Of a stretch of DNA of 64,000 bases, positions 39,159-53,545 are shown in pieces. Each line of letters opens with the position of its first letter. Positions within the stretch are counted from its first letter, which is position 1. The notes below the pieces were generated by a model. That model saw nothing but the letters and a program-made list of their open reading frames with translations, had not been told where the DNA came from and did not search any database. A program made the position numbers and the translations under genes. The DNA is from Xanthostigma xanthostigma (Eukaryota; Arthropoda; Insecta; Raphidioptera; Raphidiidae): contig OY754465.1 of assembly GCA_963575645.1 (NCBI GenBank), positions 31,073,501-31,137,500 of the forward strand, given 5' to 3'.

Positions 39159-40512
39159 GCAAATGAGTCCTTATAAGCAAAATTGCTTTATTTCATGAGG
39201 GTAAGTCTATTTACACTATAACATTCAGGTTTGGATCATTCGCTCATAAGAAAATGCAAACTGCATATTTACTATCATTGTAACGCATACAAGCAGTTTT
39301 TACATGCTTTATGACAATTAGGTGCAAATGAGTCTTTATAGGCAAAATTGCTTTATTTCATGAAGGTAAGTCTATTTACACTATAACATTCAGGTTTGGA
39401 TCATTCTCTCATAAGAAAATGCAAATTGCATATTATACATTATTTTAACGCATACAAGCAGTTTTTACATGCTTTATGACAATTAGGGCCAAATGAGTCC
39501 TTATAGGCAAAATTGCTTTATTTCATGAAGGTTAGTCTATTTACACTATAATATTCAGGTTTGGATCATTCTCTTATAAGAAAATGCAAACTGCATATTA
39601 ACCATTATTTAAACGCAGACAAGCAGTTTTTACATGCTTTACGACAATTAGGTGCAAATGAGTCTTTATAGGCAAAATTACTTTATTTCATGAGGGTAAG
39701 TCTATTTACACTATATCATTCAGGTTTGGATCATTCTCTCATAAGAAAATGCAAACTGCATATTAACCATTATTTTAACGCAGACAAGCAGTTTTTACAT
39801 GCTTCACGACAATTGCGTGCAAATGAGTCCTTATAGGCAAAATTGCTTTATTTCATGAAGGTAAGTCTATTTACACATAACATTCAGGTTTGGATCATTT
39901 TCTCAAAAGATAATGCAAATTGATCATTTCCTATTATTTTCACGCAGACAAGCAGTATTTACATGCTTTATGACAATCAGGTGCAAATGTGTCCTAATAG
40001 GCTAAATTGCTTTATTTTACAAAGGCAAGTCTATTTACACTATAACATTCAGGTTTGGATCATTTTCTCATAAGAAAATGCAAACTGCATATTAACCATT
40101 ATTTTAACGCTGACAAGCAGTTTTTACATGCTTTATGACAATTAGGGGCAAATGAGTCCTTATAGGCAAAATTGCTTTATTTCATGAACATAAGTCTATT
40201 TACACTATAACATTCAGGTTTGGATCAGTCTCTCATAAGAAAATGCAAACTGCATATTAACCATTATTTTAACGCAGACAAGCAGTTTTTACATGCTTCA
40301 CGACAATTGCGTGCAAATGAGTCCTTATAGGCAAAATTGCTTTATTTTACAAAGGTAAGTCTATTTACACTATAACATTCAGGTTTGGATCATTCTCTCA
40401 TAAGAAAATGCAAACTGCATATTAACCATTATTTTGACGCAGACAAGCAGTTTTTACATGCTACACGACAATTGCGTGCAAATGAATCCTAATAGGCAGA
40501 ATTGCTTTATTT
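38205..40512 (-). repeat. Block R3, copy A (14-mer, 2308 bp)
   Basis: Matches 40513-42612 at an offset of 2308 bp (14 monomers minus 2). Shared rare variants in order: CCTTATTGGC, CTCACATAAG, CGACATTTGCG, CAAACGGCAT, CATAAAAAAATGC, AGCATTTTTTAC, TTACTATCATTG, TATTATACATT and the divergent marker monomer. One difference noticed is CGCTCATAAG here versus CGCTCATTAG in copy B. Confidence 0.88.
39867..40030 (-). repeat. Divergent marker monomer, right copy 1
   Basis: Inverted counterpart of 19587-19750. It begins with the shortened TTTACACATAACATTC and contains AAAAGATAATGC, AAATTGATCATTTCC and AGCAGTATTTAC. The coordinate sum with the left copy is 59617, exactly 5932 above the 53685 measured at the GCCAATAAGG/CCTTATTGGC pair. 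Confidence 0.85.
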
Positions 40513-42612
40513 CACAAAGGTTAGTCTATTTACACTATAACATTCAGGTTTGGATCATTCTCTCATAAGAAAATGCAAACTGCATATTAACCATTATTTT
40601 AACGCATACAAGCAGTTTTTACATGCTTTATGACAATTAGGGCCAAATGAGTCCTTATAGGCAAAATTGCTTTATTTCATGAAGGTAAGTCTATTTACAC
40701 TATAATATTCAGGTTTGGATCATTCTCTCATAAGAAAATGCAAACTGCATATTAACAATTATTTTAACGCTACAAGCAGTTTTTACATGCTTTATGACAA
40801 TTAGGGGCAAATGAGTCCTTATTGGCAAAATTGCTTTATATCATGAAGGTAAGTCTATTTACACTATAACATTCAGGTTTGGATCATTCTCACATAAGAA
40901 AATGCAAACTGCATATTTACTATCATTTTCACGCAGACAAGCAGTTTTTACATGCTTCACGACATTTGCGTGCAAATGAGTCCTTATAGGCAAAATTGCT
41001 TTATTTTACAAAGGTAAGTCTATTTACACTATAACATTTAGGTTTGGATCATTCTCTCATAAGAAAATGCAAACGGCATATTAACCATTATTTTAACGCA
41101 TACAAGCAGTTTTTACATGCTTTATGACAATTAGGGGCAAATGAGTCCTTATAGGCAAAATTGCTTTATTTTATGAAGGTAAGTCTATTTACACTATAAC
41201 ATTCAGGTTTGGATCATTCTCTCATAAAAAAATGCAAACTGCATATTAACCATTATTTAAACGCAGACAAGCAGTTTTTACATGCTTTACGACAATAAGG
41301 TGCAAATGAGTCCTTATAGGCAAAATTGCTTTATTTTACAAAGGTAAGTCTATTTTCACTATAACATTCAGGTTTGGATCATTCTCTCATAAGAAAATGC
41401 AAACTGCATATTAACTATTATTTTAACGCATACAAGCATTTTTTACAAGCTTTATGACAATTAGGTGCAAATGAGTCCTTATAAGCAAAATTGCTTTATT
41501 TCATGAGGGTAAGTCTATTTACACTATAACATTCAGGTTTGGATCATTCGCTCATTAGAAAATGCAAACTGCATATTTACTATCATTGTAACGCATACAA
41601 GCAGTTTTTACATGCTTTATGACAATTAGGTGCAAATGAGTCTTTATAGGCAAAATTGCTTTATTTCATGAAGGTAAGTCTATTTACACTATAACATTCA
41701 GGTTTGGATCATTCTCTCATAAGAAAATGCAAATTGCATATTATACATTATTTTAACGCATACAAGCAGTTTTTACATGCTTTATGACAATTAGGGCCAA
41801 ATGAGTCCTTATAGGCAAAATTGCTTTATTTCATGAAGGTTAGTCTATTTACACTATAATATTCAGGTTTGGATCATTCTCTTATAAGAAAATGCAAACT
41901 GCATATTAACCATTATTTAAACGCAGACAAGCAGTTTTTACATGCTTTACGACAATTAGGTGCAAATGAGTCTTTATAGGCAAAATTACTTTATTTCATG
42001 AGGGTAAGTCTATTTACACTATATCATTCAGGTTTGGATCATTCTCTCATAAGAAAATGCAAACTGCATATTAACCATTATTTTAACGCAGACAAGCAGT
42101 TTTTACATGCTTCACGACAATTGCGTGCAAATGAGTCCTTATAGGCAAAATTGCTTTATTTCATGAAGGTAAGTCTATTTACACATAACATTCAGGTTTG
42201 GATCATTTTCTCAAAAGATAATGCAAATTGATCATTTCCTATTATTTTCACGCAGACAAGCAGTATTTACATGCTTTATGACAATCAGGTGCAAATGTGT
42301 CCTAATAGGCTAAATTGCTTTATTTTACAAAGGCAAGTCTATTTACACTATAACATTCAGGTTTGGATCATTTTCTCATAAGAAAATGCAAACTGCATAT
42401 TAACCATTATTTTAACGCTGACAAGCAGTTTTTACATGCTTTATGACAATTAGGGGCAAATGAGTCCTTATAGGCAAAATTGCTTTATTTCATGAACATA
42501 AGTCTATTTACACTATAACATTCAGGTTTGGATCAGTCTCTCATAAGAAAATGCAAACTGCATATTAACCATTATTTTAACGCAGACAAGCAGTTTTTAC
42601 ATGCTTCACGAC
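40513..42612 (-). repeat. Block R3, copy B
   Basis: Second, adjacent copy of 38205-40512. It is followed by a third partial occurrence of the CGACATTTGCG/CAAACGGCAT monomers at 42610-42730, 1649 bp (10 monomers) after the second. Confidence 0.88.
42175..42338 (-). repeat. Divergent marker monomer, right copy 2
   Basis: 2308 bp after right copy 1, so produced by the 14-mer tandem duplication. Confidence 0.85.
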
Positions 42613-43479
42613 ATTTGCGTGCAAATGAGTCCTTATAGGCAAAATTGCTTTATTTTACAAAGGTAAGTCTATTTACACTATAACATTTAGGTTTGGATCA
42701 TTCTCTCATAAGAAAATGCAAACGGCATATTAACCATTATTTTAACGCATACAAGCAGTTTTTACATGCTTTATGACAATTAGGGGCAAATGAGTCCTTA
42801 TAGGCAAAATTGCTTTATTTTATGAAGGTAAGTCTATTTACACTATAACATTCAGGTTTGGATCATTCTCTCATAAGAAAATGCAAACTGCATATTAACC
42901 ATTATTTAAACGCAGACAAGCAGTTTTTACATGCTTTACGACAATTAGGTGCAAATGAGTCCTTATAGGCAAAATTGCTTTATTTTACAAAGGTAAGTCT
43001 ATTTTCACTATAACGTTCAGGTTTGGTACATTCTCTCATAAGAAAATGCAAACTGCATATTAACCATTATTTTAACGCATACAAGCAGTTTTTACATGCT
43101 TTATGACAATTAGGGGCAAATGAGTCCATATAGGCAAAATTGCTTTATTTTACAAAGGTAAGTCTATTTACACTATACATTCAGGTTTGGATCATTCTCT
43201 CATAAGAAAATGCAAACTGCATATTAACTATTATTTTAACGCATACAAGCAGTTTTTACATGCTTTACGACAATTAGGTGCAAATGAATCTTTATAGGCA
43301 AAATTGGTTTATTTTATGAGGGTAAGTCTATTTACACTATAACATTCAAGTTTGGATCATTCTCTATAAGAAAATGCAAACTGCATATTTACTATCATTT
43401 TCACGCAGGCAAGCAGTTTTTACATGCTTCACGACAATTGCGTGCAAATGAGTCTTTATAGGCAAAATTGCTTTATTTC

Positions 43480-44893
43480 ATGAAGGTAAGTCTATTTACA
43501 CTATAACATTCAGCTTTGGATTATTTTCTCATAAGAAAATGCAAACTGCATATTATTAACTATTATTTTAACGCATACAGGCAGTTTTTACATGCTTTAT
43601 GACAATTAGGGGCAAATGAGTCATTATAAGCAAAATTGCTTTATTTCATGAAGGTAAGTCTATTTACACTATAACATTCAGGTTTGGATCATTCTCTCAT
43701 AAGAAAATGCAAACTGCAAATTTACTATCATTTTAACGCAGACAAGTAGTTTTTACATGCTTTACGACAATTAGGTGCAAATTAGTCCTTATAGGCAAAA
43801 TTGCTTAATTTCATGAGGGTAAGTCTATTTACACTATAACATTCAGCTTTGGATTATTTTCTCATAAGAAAATGCAAACTGCATATTATTAACTATTATT
43901 TTAACGCATACAGGCAGTTTTTACATGCTTTATGACAATTAGGGGCAAATGAGTCATTATAAGCAAAATTGCTTTATTTCATGAAGGTAAGTCTATTTAC
44001 ACTATAACATTCAGGTTTGGATCATTCTCTCATAAGAAAATGCAAACTGCATATTAACCATTATTTTAACGCAGACAAGCAGTTTTTACATGCTTTACGA
44101 CAATTAGGTTCTAATGAGTCCTTATAGGCAAAATTGCTATATTTCACAAAGGTAAGTTTACTTACACTATAACATTCAGGTTTGGATCATTCTCTCATAA
44201 GAAAATGCAAACTGCATATTATTAACTATTATTTTAACGCATACAGGCAGTTTTTACATGCTTTATGACAATTAGGGGCAAATGAGTCATTATAAGCAAA
44301 ATTGCTTTATTTCATGAAGGTAAGTCTATTTACACTATAACATTCAGGTTTGGATCATTCTCTCATAAGAAAATGCAAACTGCATATTAACCATTATTTT
44401 AACGCATACAAGCAGTTTTTACATGCTTTATGACAATTAGGAGCAAATGAGTCAATATAGGCAAAATTGCTTAATTTCATGAGGGTAAGTCTATTTACAC
44501 TATAACATTCAGCTTTGGATTATTTTCTCATAAGAAAATGCAAACTGCATATTATTAACTATTATTTTAACGCATACAGGCAGTTTTTACATGCTTTATG
44601 ACAATTAGGGGCAAATGAGTCATTATAAGCAAAATTGCTTTATTTCATGAAGGTAAGTCTATTTACACTATAACATTCAGGTTTGGATCATTCTCTCATA
44701 AGAAAATGCAAACTGCATATTAACCATTATTTTAACGCAGACAAGCAGTTTTTACATGCTTTACGACAATTAGGTTCTAATGAGTCCTTATAGGCAAAAT
44801 TGCTATATTTCACAAAGGTAAGTTTACTTACACTATAACATTCAGGTTTGGATCATTCTCTCATAAGAAAATGCAAACTGCATATTAACCATT
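43480..44893 (-). repeat. Local cluster of 168-bp monomers (TATTATTAAC subtype)
   Basis: A run in which monomers with a 3-base insertion (GCATATTATTAAC) and ACAGGCAGTTTTTAC alternate with ordinary units. ATTCAGCTTTGGATTATTTTC recurs at about 43508, 43841 and 44507, spaced 333 and 666 bp, that is in steps of two monomers (165 + 168). The subtype has single counterparts in the left arm near 15.7, 17.9 and 18.2 kb, so it was amplified locally. Confidence 0.8.
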
Positions 44894-45482
44894 ATTTAAA
44901 CGCAGACAAGCAGTTTTTACATGCTTTACGACAATTAGGTGCAAATGAGTCCTTATAGGCAAAATTGCTTTATTTTACAAAGGTAAGTCTATTTTCACTA
45001 TAACGTTCAGGTTTGGATCATTCTCTCATAAGAAAATGCAAACTGCATATTAACCATTATTTTAACGCATACAAGCAGTTTTTACATGCTTTATGACAAT
45101 TAGGAGCAAATGAGTCAATATAGGCAAAATTGCTTTATTTTACAGAGGTAAGTCTATTTACACTATACATTCAGGTTTGGATCATTCTCTCATAAGAAAA
45201 TGCAAACTGCATATTAACCATTATTTTAACGCATACAAGCAGTTTTTACATGCTTTACGACAATTAGGTGCAAGTGAGTCTTTATAGGCAAAATTACTTT
45301 ATTTCATGAGGGTAAGTCTATTTACACTATATCATTCAGGTTTGGATCATTCTCTCATAAGAAAATGCAAACTGCATATTAACCATTATTTTAACGCAGA
45401 CAAGCAGTTTTTACATGCTTCACGACAATTGCGTGCAAATGAGTCCTTATAGGCAAAATTGCTTTATTTCATGAAGGTAAGT

Positions 45483-45646
45483 CTATTTACACATAACATT
45501 CAGGTTTGGATCATTTTCTCAAAAGATAATGCAAATTGATCATTTCCTATTATTTTCACGCAGACAAGCAGTATTTACATGCTTTATGACAATCAGGTGC
45601 AAATGTGTCCTAATAGGCTAAATTGCTTTATTTTACAAAGGCAAGT
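45483..45646 (-). repeat. Divergent marker monomer, right copy 3
   Basis: Third inverted copy, 3308 bp after the second. It is followed by a private GGTTTGCATCATTTTC change that also appears exactly 10066 bp later. Confidence 0.85.
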
Positions 45647-48600
45647 CTATTTACACTATAACATTCAGGTTTGCATCATTTTCTCATAAGAAAATGCAAA
45701 CTGCATATTAACCATTATTTTAACGCTGACAAGCAGTTTTTACATGCTTTATGACAATTAGGGGCAAATGAGTCCTTATAGGCAAAATTGCTTTATTTCA
45801 TGAACATAAGTCTATTTACACTATAACATTCAGGTTTGGATCATTCTCTCATAAGAAAATGCAAACTGCATATTAACCATTATTTTAACGCAGACAAGCA
45901 GTTTTTACATGCTTCACGACAATTGCGTGCAAATGAATCCTAATAGGCAGAATTGCTTTATTTCACAAAGGTAAGTCTATTTACACTATAACATTCAGGT
46001 TTGGATCATTCTCTCATAAGAAAATGCAAACTGCATATTAACCATTATTTAAACGCAGACAAGCAGTTTTTACATGCTTTACGACAATTAGGTGAAAATG
46101 AGTCCTTATAGGCAAAATTGCATTATTTTACAAAGGTAAGTCTATTTTCACTATAACGTTCAGGTTTAGATCATTCTCTCATAAGAAAATGCAAACTGCA
46201 TATTAACCATTATTTTAACGCATACAAGCAGTTTTTACATGCTTTATGACAATTAGGGGCAAATGAGTCCATATAGGCAAAATTGCTTTATTTTACAAAG
46301 GTAAGTCTATTTACACTATACATTCAGGTTTGGATCATTCTCTCATAAGAAAATGCAAACTGCATATTAACTATTATTTTAACGCATACAAGCAGTTTTT
46401 ACATGCTTTACGACAATTAGGTGCAAATGAATCTTTATAGGCAAAATTGGTTTATTTTATGAGGGTAAGTCTATTTACACTATAACATTCAAGTTTGGAT
46501 CATTCTCTCATAAGAAAATGCAAACTGCATATTTACTATCATTTTCACGCAGGCAAGCAGTTTTTACATGCTTCACGACAATTGCGTGCAAATGAGTCTT
46601 TATAGGCAAAATTGCTTTATTTCATGAACATAAGTCTATTTACACTATAACATTCTGGTTTGGATCATACTCTCATAAGAAAATGCAAACTGCATATTAA
46701 CCATTATTTTAACGCAGACAAGCAGTTTTTACATGCTTCACGACAATTGCGTGCAAATGAGTCCTTATAGGCAAAATTGCTTTATTTTACAAAGGTAAGT
46801 CTATTTACACTATAACATTTAGGTTTGGATCATTCTCTCATAAGAAAATGCAAACTGCATATTAACCATTATTTTGACGCAGACAAGCAGTTTTTACATG
46901 CTACACGACAATTGCGTGCAAATGAATCCTAATAGGCAGAATTGCTTTATTTCACAAAGGTAAGTCTATTTACACTATAACTTTCAGGTTTGGATCATTC
47001 TCTAATAAGAAAATGCAAACTGCATATTAACCATTATTTAAACGCAGACAAGCAGTTTTTACATGCTTTACGACAATTAGGTGCAAATGAGTCCTTATAG
47101 GCAAAATTGCTTTATTTTACAAAGGTAAGTCTATTTTCACTATAACGTTCAGGTTTGGATCATTCTCTCATAAGAAAATGCAAACTGCATATTAACCATT
47201 ATTTTAACGCATACAAGCAGTTTTTACATGCTTTATGACAACTAGGGACAAATGAGTCCATATAGGCAAAATTGCTTTATTTTACAAAGGCAAGTCTATT
47301 TACACTATACATTAAGGTTTGGATCATTCTCTCATAAGAAAATGCAAACTGCATATTAACTATTATTTTTACGCATACAAGCAGTTTTTACATGCTTTAC
47401 GACAATTAGGTGCAAATGAATTTTTATAGGCAAAATTGGTTTATTTCATGAGGGTAAGTCTATTTACACGATAACATTCAAGTTTGGATCATTCTCTCAT
47501 AAGAAAATGCAAACTGCATATTTACTATCATTTTCACGCAGACAAGCAGTTTTTACATGCTTCACGACAATTGCGTGCAAATGAGTTCTTATAGGCAAAA
47601 TTGCTTTATTTTACAAAGGTAAGTCTATTTACACTATATAATTCAGGTTTGGATCATTCTCTCATAAGAAAATGCAAACTGCATATTAACCATTATTTTA
47701 ACGCATACAAGCAGTTTTTACATGCTTTATGACAATTAGGGCCAAATGAGTCCTTATAGGCAAAATTGCTTTATTTCATGAAGGTAAGTCTATTTACACT
47801 ATAATATTCAGGTTTGGATCATTCTCTCATAAGAAAATGCAAACTGCATATTAACCATTATTTTAACGCTACAAGCAGTTTTTACATGCTTTATGACAAT
47901 TAGGGGCAAATGAATCCTTATAGGCAAAATTGCTTTATATCATGAAGGTAAGTCTATTTACACTATAACATTCAGGTTTGGATCATTCTCTTATAAGAAA
48001 ATGCAAACTGCATATTAACCATTATTTTAACGCAGACAAGCAGTTTTTACATGCTTCACGACAATTGCGTGCAAATGAGTCCTTATAGGCAAAATTGCTT
48101 TATTTTGCAAAGGTAAGTTTATTTACACTATAACATTCAGGTTTGGATCATTCTCTCATAAGAAAATGCAAACTGCATATTAACCAATATTTTAACGCAG
48201 ACAAGCAGTTTTTACATGCTTTACGACAATTGCTTGCAAATGAGTCCTTATAGGCAAAATTGCTTTATTTTACAAAGGTAAGTCTATTTACACTATAACA
48301 TTCAGGTTTGGATCATTCTCTCATAAGAAAATGCAAACTGCATATTAACCATTATTTTAACGCATACAAGCAGTTTTTACATGCTTTATGACAATTAGGG
48401 CCAAATGAGTCCTTATAGGCAAAATTGCTTTATTTCATGAAGGTAAGTCTATTTACACTATAATATTCAGGTTTGGATCATTCTCTCATAAGAAAATGCA
48501 AACTGCATATTAACAATTATTTTAACGCTACAAGCAGTTTTTACATGCTTTATGACAATTAGGGGCAAATGAGTCCTTATTGGCAAAATTGCTTTATATC

Positions 48601-49932
48601 ATGAAGGTAAGTCTATTTACACTATAACATTCAGGTTTGGATCATTCTCACATAAGAAAATGCAAACTGCATATTTACTATCATTTTCACGCAGACAAGC
48701 AGTTTTTACATGCTTCACGACATTTGCGTGCAAATGAGTCCTTATAGGCAAAATTGCTTTATTTTACAAAGGTAAGTCTATTTACACTATAACATTTAGG
48801 TTTGGATCATTCTCTCATAAGAAAATGCAAACGGCATATTAACCATTATTTTAACGCATACAAGCAGTTTTTACATGCTTTATGACAATTAGGGGCAAAT
48901 GAGTCCTTATAGGCAAAATTGCTTTATTTTATGAAGGTAAGTCTATTTACACTATAACATTCAGGTTTGGATCATTCTCTCATAAAAAAATGCAAACTGC
49001 ATATTAACCATTATTTAAACGCAGACAAGCAGTTTTTACATGCTTTACGACAATAAGGTGCAAATGAGTCCTTATAGGCAAAATTGCTTTATTTTACAAA
49101 GGTAAGTCTATTTTCACTATAACATTCAGGTTTGGATCATTCTCTCATAAGAAAATGCAAACTGCATATTAACTATTATTTTAACGCATACAAGCATTTT
49201 TTACAAGCTTTATGACAATTAGGTGCAAATGAGTCCTTATAAGCAAAATTGCTTTATTTCATGAGGGTAAGTCTATTTACACTATAACATTCAGGTTTGG
49301 ATCATTCGCTCATAAGAAAATGCAAACTGCATATTTACTATCATTGTAACGCATACAAGCAGTTTTTACATGCTTTATGACAATTAGGTGCAAATGAGTC
49401 TTTATAGGCAAAATTGCTTTATTTCATGAAGGTAAGTCTATTTACACTATAACATTCAGGTTTGGATCATTCTCTCATAAGAAAATGCAAATTGCATATT
49501 ATACATTATTTTAACGCATACAAGCAGTTTTTACATGCTTTATGACAATTAGGGCCAAATGAGTCCTTATAGGCAAAATTGCTTTATTTCATGAAGGTTA
49601 GTCTATTTACACTATAATATTCAGGTTTGGATCATTCTCTTATAAGAAAATGCAAACTGCATATTAACCATTATTTAAACGCAGACAAGCAGTTTTTACA
49701 TGCTTTACGACAATTAGGTGCAAATGAGTCTTTATAGGCAAAATTACTTTATTTCATGAGGGTAAGTCTATTTACACTATATCATTCAGGTTTGGATCAT
49801 TCTCTCATAAGAAAATGCAAACTGCATATTAACCATTATTTTAACGCAGACAAGCAGTTTTTACATGCTTCACGACAATTGCGTGCAAATGAGTCCTTAT
49901 AGGCAAAATTGCTTTATTTCATGAAGGTAAGT

Positions 49933-50096
49933 CTATTTACACATAACATTCAGGTTTGGATCATTTTCTCAAAAGATAATGCAAATTGATCATTTCCTAT
50001 TATTTTCACGCAGACAAGCAGTATTTACATGCTTTATGACAATCAGGTGCAAATGTGTCCTAATAGGCTAAATTGCTTTATTTTACAAAGGCAAGT
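49933..50096 (-). repeat. Divergent marker monomer, right copy 4
   Basis: Copy of 39867-40030 at an offset of exactly 10066 bp, inside the second copy of the long tandem duplication. Confidence 0.85.
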
Positions 50097-52240
50097 CTAT
50101 TTACACTATAACATTCAGGTTTGGATCATTTTCTCATAAGAAAATGCAAACTGCATATTAACCATTATTTTAACGCTGACAAGCAGTTTTTACATGCTTT
50201 ATGACAATTAGGGGCAAATGAGTCCTTATAGGCAAAATTGCTTTATTTCATGAACATAAGTCTATTTACACTATAACATTCAGGTTTGGATCAGTCTCTC
50301 ATAAGAAAATGCAAACTGCATATTAACCATTATTTTAACGCAGACAAGCAGTTTTTACATGCTTCACGACAATTGCGTGCAAATGAGTCCTTATAGGCAA
50401 AATTGCTTTATTTTACAAAGGTAAGTCTATTTACACTATAACATTCAGGTTTGGATCATTCTCTCATAAGAAAATGCAAACTGCATATTAACCATTATTT
50501 TGACGCAGACAAGCAGTTTTTACATGCTACACGACAATTGCGTGCAAATGAATCCTAATAGGCAGAATTGCTTTATTTCACAAAGGTTAGTCTATTTACA
50601 CTATAACATTCAGGTTTGGATCATTCTCTCATAAGAAAATGCAAACTGCATATTAACCATTATTTTAACGCATACAAGCAGTTTTTACATGCTTTATGAC
50701 AATTAGGGCCAAATGAGTCCTTATAGGCAAAATTGCTTTATTTCATGAAGGTAAGTCTATTTACACTATAATATTCAGGTTTGGATCATTCTCTCATAAG
50801 AAAATGCAAACTGCATATTAACAATTATTTTAACGCTACAAGCAGTTTTTACATGCTTTATGACAATTAGGGGCAAATGAGTCCTTATTGGCAAAATTGC
50901 TTTATATCATGAAGGTAAGTCTATTTACACTATAACATTCAGGTTTGGATCATTCTCACATAAGAAAATGCAAACTGCATATTTACTATCATTTTCACGC
51001 AGACAAGCAGTTTTTACATGCTTCACGACATTTGCGTGCAAATGAGTCCTTATAGGCAAAATTGCTTTATTTTACAAAGGTAAGTCTATTTACACTATAA
51101 CATTTAGGTTTGGATCATTCTCTCATAAGAAAATGCAAACGGCATATTAACCATTATTTTAACGCATACAAGCAGTTTTTACATGCTTTATGACAATTAG
51201 GGGCAAATGAGTCCTTATAGGCAAAATTGCTTTATTTTATGAAGGTAAGTCTATTTACACTATAACATTCAGGTTTGGATCATTCTCTCATAAAAAAATG
51301 CAAACTGCATATTAACCATTATTTAAACGCAGACAAGCAGTTTTTACATGCTTTACGACAATAAGGTGCAAATGAGTCCTTATAGGCAAAATTGCTTTAT
51401 TTTACAAAGGTAAGTCTATTTTCACTATAACATTCAGGTTTGGATCATTCTCTCATAAGAAAATGCAAACTGCATATTAACTATTATTTTAACGCATACA
51501 AGCATTTTTTACAAGCTTTATGACAATTAGGTGCAAATGAGTCCTTATAAGCAAAATTGCTTTATTTCATGAGGGTAAGTCTATTTACACTATAACATTC
51601 AGGTTTGGATCATTCGCTCATTAGAAAATGCAAACTGCATATTTACTATCATTGTAACGCATACAAGCAGTTTTTACATGCTTTATGACAATTAGGTGCA
51701 AATGAGTCTTTATAGGCAAAATTGCTTTATTTCATGAAGGTAAGTCTATTTACACTATAACATTCAGGTTTGGATCATTCTCTCATAAGAAAATGCAAAT
51801 TGCATATTATACATTATTTTAACGCATACAAGCAGTTTTTACATGCTTTATGACAATTAGGGCCAAATGAGTCCTTATAGGCAAAATTGCTTTATTTCAT
51901 GAAGGTTAGTCTATTTACACTATAATATTCAGGTTTGGATCATTCTCTTATAAGAAAATGCAAACTGCATATTAACCATTATTTAAACGCAGACAAGCAG
52001 TTTTTACATGCTTTACGACAATTAGGTGCAAATGAGTCTTTATAGGCAAAATTACTTTATTTCATGAGGGTAAGTCTATTTACACTATATCATTCAGGTT
52101 TGGATCATTCTCTCATAAGAAAATGCAAACTGCATATTAACCATTATTTTAACGCAGACAAGCAGTTTTTACATGCTTCACGACAATTGCGTGCAAATGA
52201 GTCCTTATAGGCAAAATTGCTTTATTTCATGAAGGTAAGT

Positions 52241-52404
52241 CTATTTACACATAACATTCAGGTTTGGATCATTTTCTCAAAAGATAATGCAAATTGATCA
52301 TTTCCTATTATTTTCACGCAGACAAGCAGTATTTACATGCTTTATGACAATCAGGTGCAAATGTGTCCTAATAGGCTAAATTGCTTTATTTTACAAAGGC
52401 AAGT
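52241..52404 (-). repeat. Divergent marker monomer, right copy 5
   Basis: Copy of 42175-42338 at an offset of 10066 bp. Confidence 0.85.
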
Positions 52405-53545
52405 CTATTTACACTATAACATTCAGGTTTGGATCATTTTCTCATAAGAAAATGCAAACTGCATATTAACCATTATTTTAACGCTGACAAGCAGTTTTTA
52501 CATGCTTTATGACAATTAGGGGCAAATGAGTCCTTATAGGCAAAATTGCTTTATTTCATGAACATAAGTCTATTTACACTATAACATTCAGGTTTGGATC
52601 AGTCTCTCATAAGAAAATGCAAACTGCATATTAACCATTATTTTAACGCAGACAAGCAGTTTTTACATGCTTCACGACATTTGCGTGCAAATGAGTCCTT
52701 ATAGGCAAAATTGCTTTATTTTACAAAGGTAAGTCTATTTACACTATAACATTTAGGTTTGGATCATTCTCTCATAAGAAAATGCAAACGGCATATTAAC
52801 CATTATTTTAACGCATACAAGCAGTTTTTACATGCTTTATGACAATTAGGGGCAAATGAGTCCTTATAGGCAAAATTGCTTTATTTTATGAAGGTAAGTC
52901 TATTTACACTATAACATTCAGGTTTGGATCATTCTCTCATAAGAAAATGCAAACTGCATATTAACCATTATTTAAACGCAGACAAGCAGTTTTTACATGC
53001 TTTACGACAATTAGGTGCAAATGAGTCCTTATAGGCAAAATTGCTTTATTTTACAAAGGTAAGTCTATTTTCACTATAACGTTCAGGTTTGGTACATTCT
53101 CTCATAAGAAAATGCAAACTGCATATTAACCATTATTTTAACGCATACAAGCAGTTTTTACATGCTTTATGACAATTAGGGGCAAATGAGTCCATATAGG
53201 CAAAATTGCTTTATTTTACAAAGGTAAGTCTATTTACACTATACATTCAGGTTTGGATCATTCTCTCATAAGAAAATGCAAACTGCATATTAACTATTAT
53301 TTTAACGCATACAAGCAGTTTTTACATGCTTTACGACAATTAGGTGCAAATGAATCTTTATAGGCAAAATTGGTTTATTTTATGAGGGTAAGTCTATTTA
53401 CACTATAACATTCAAGTTTGGATCATTCTCTATAAGAAAATGCAAACTGCATATTTACTATCATTTTCACGCAGGCAAGCAGTTTTTACATGCTTCACGA
53501 CAATTGCGTGCAAATGAGTCTTTATAGGCAAAATTGCTTTATTTC

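Larger units (their letters stand above)
36563..46628 (-). repeat. Block R4, copy A of the 10,066-bp tandem duplication
   Basis: Repeats as 46629-56694 at a constant offset of 10066 bp (61 monomers plus 1). Anchors confirmed: 36583, 37353, 37401, 39867, 41071, 42175, 42605, 43361, 45483 and 46161. The only difference I noticed in the whole length is T at 43564 versus A at 53630. The block contains the end of R2, both R3 copies and the TATTATTAAC cluster, so it is the last large event visible. Confidence 0.93.
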
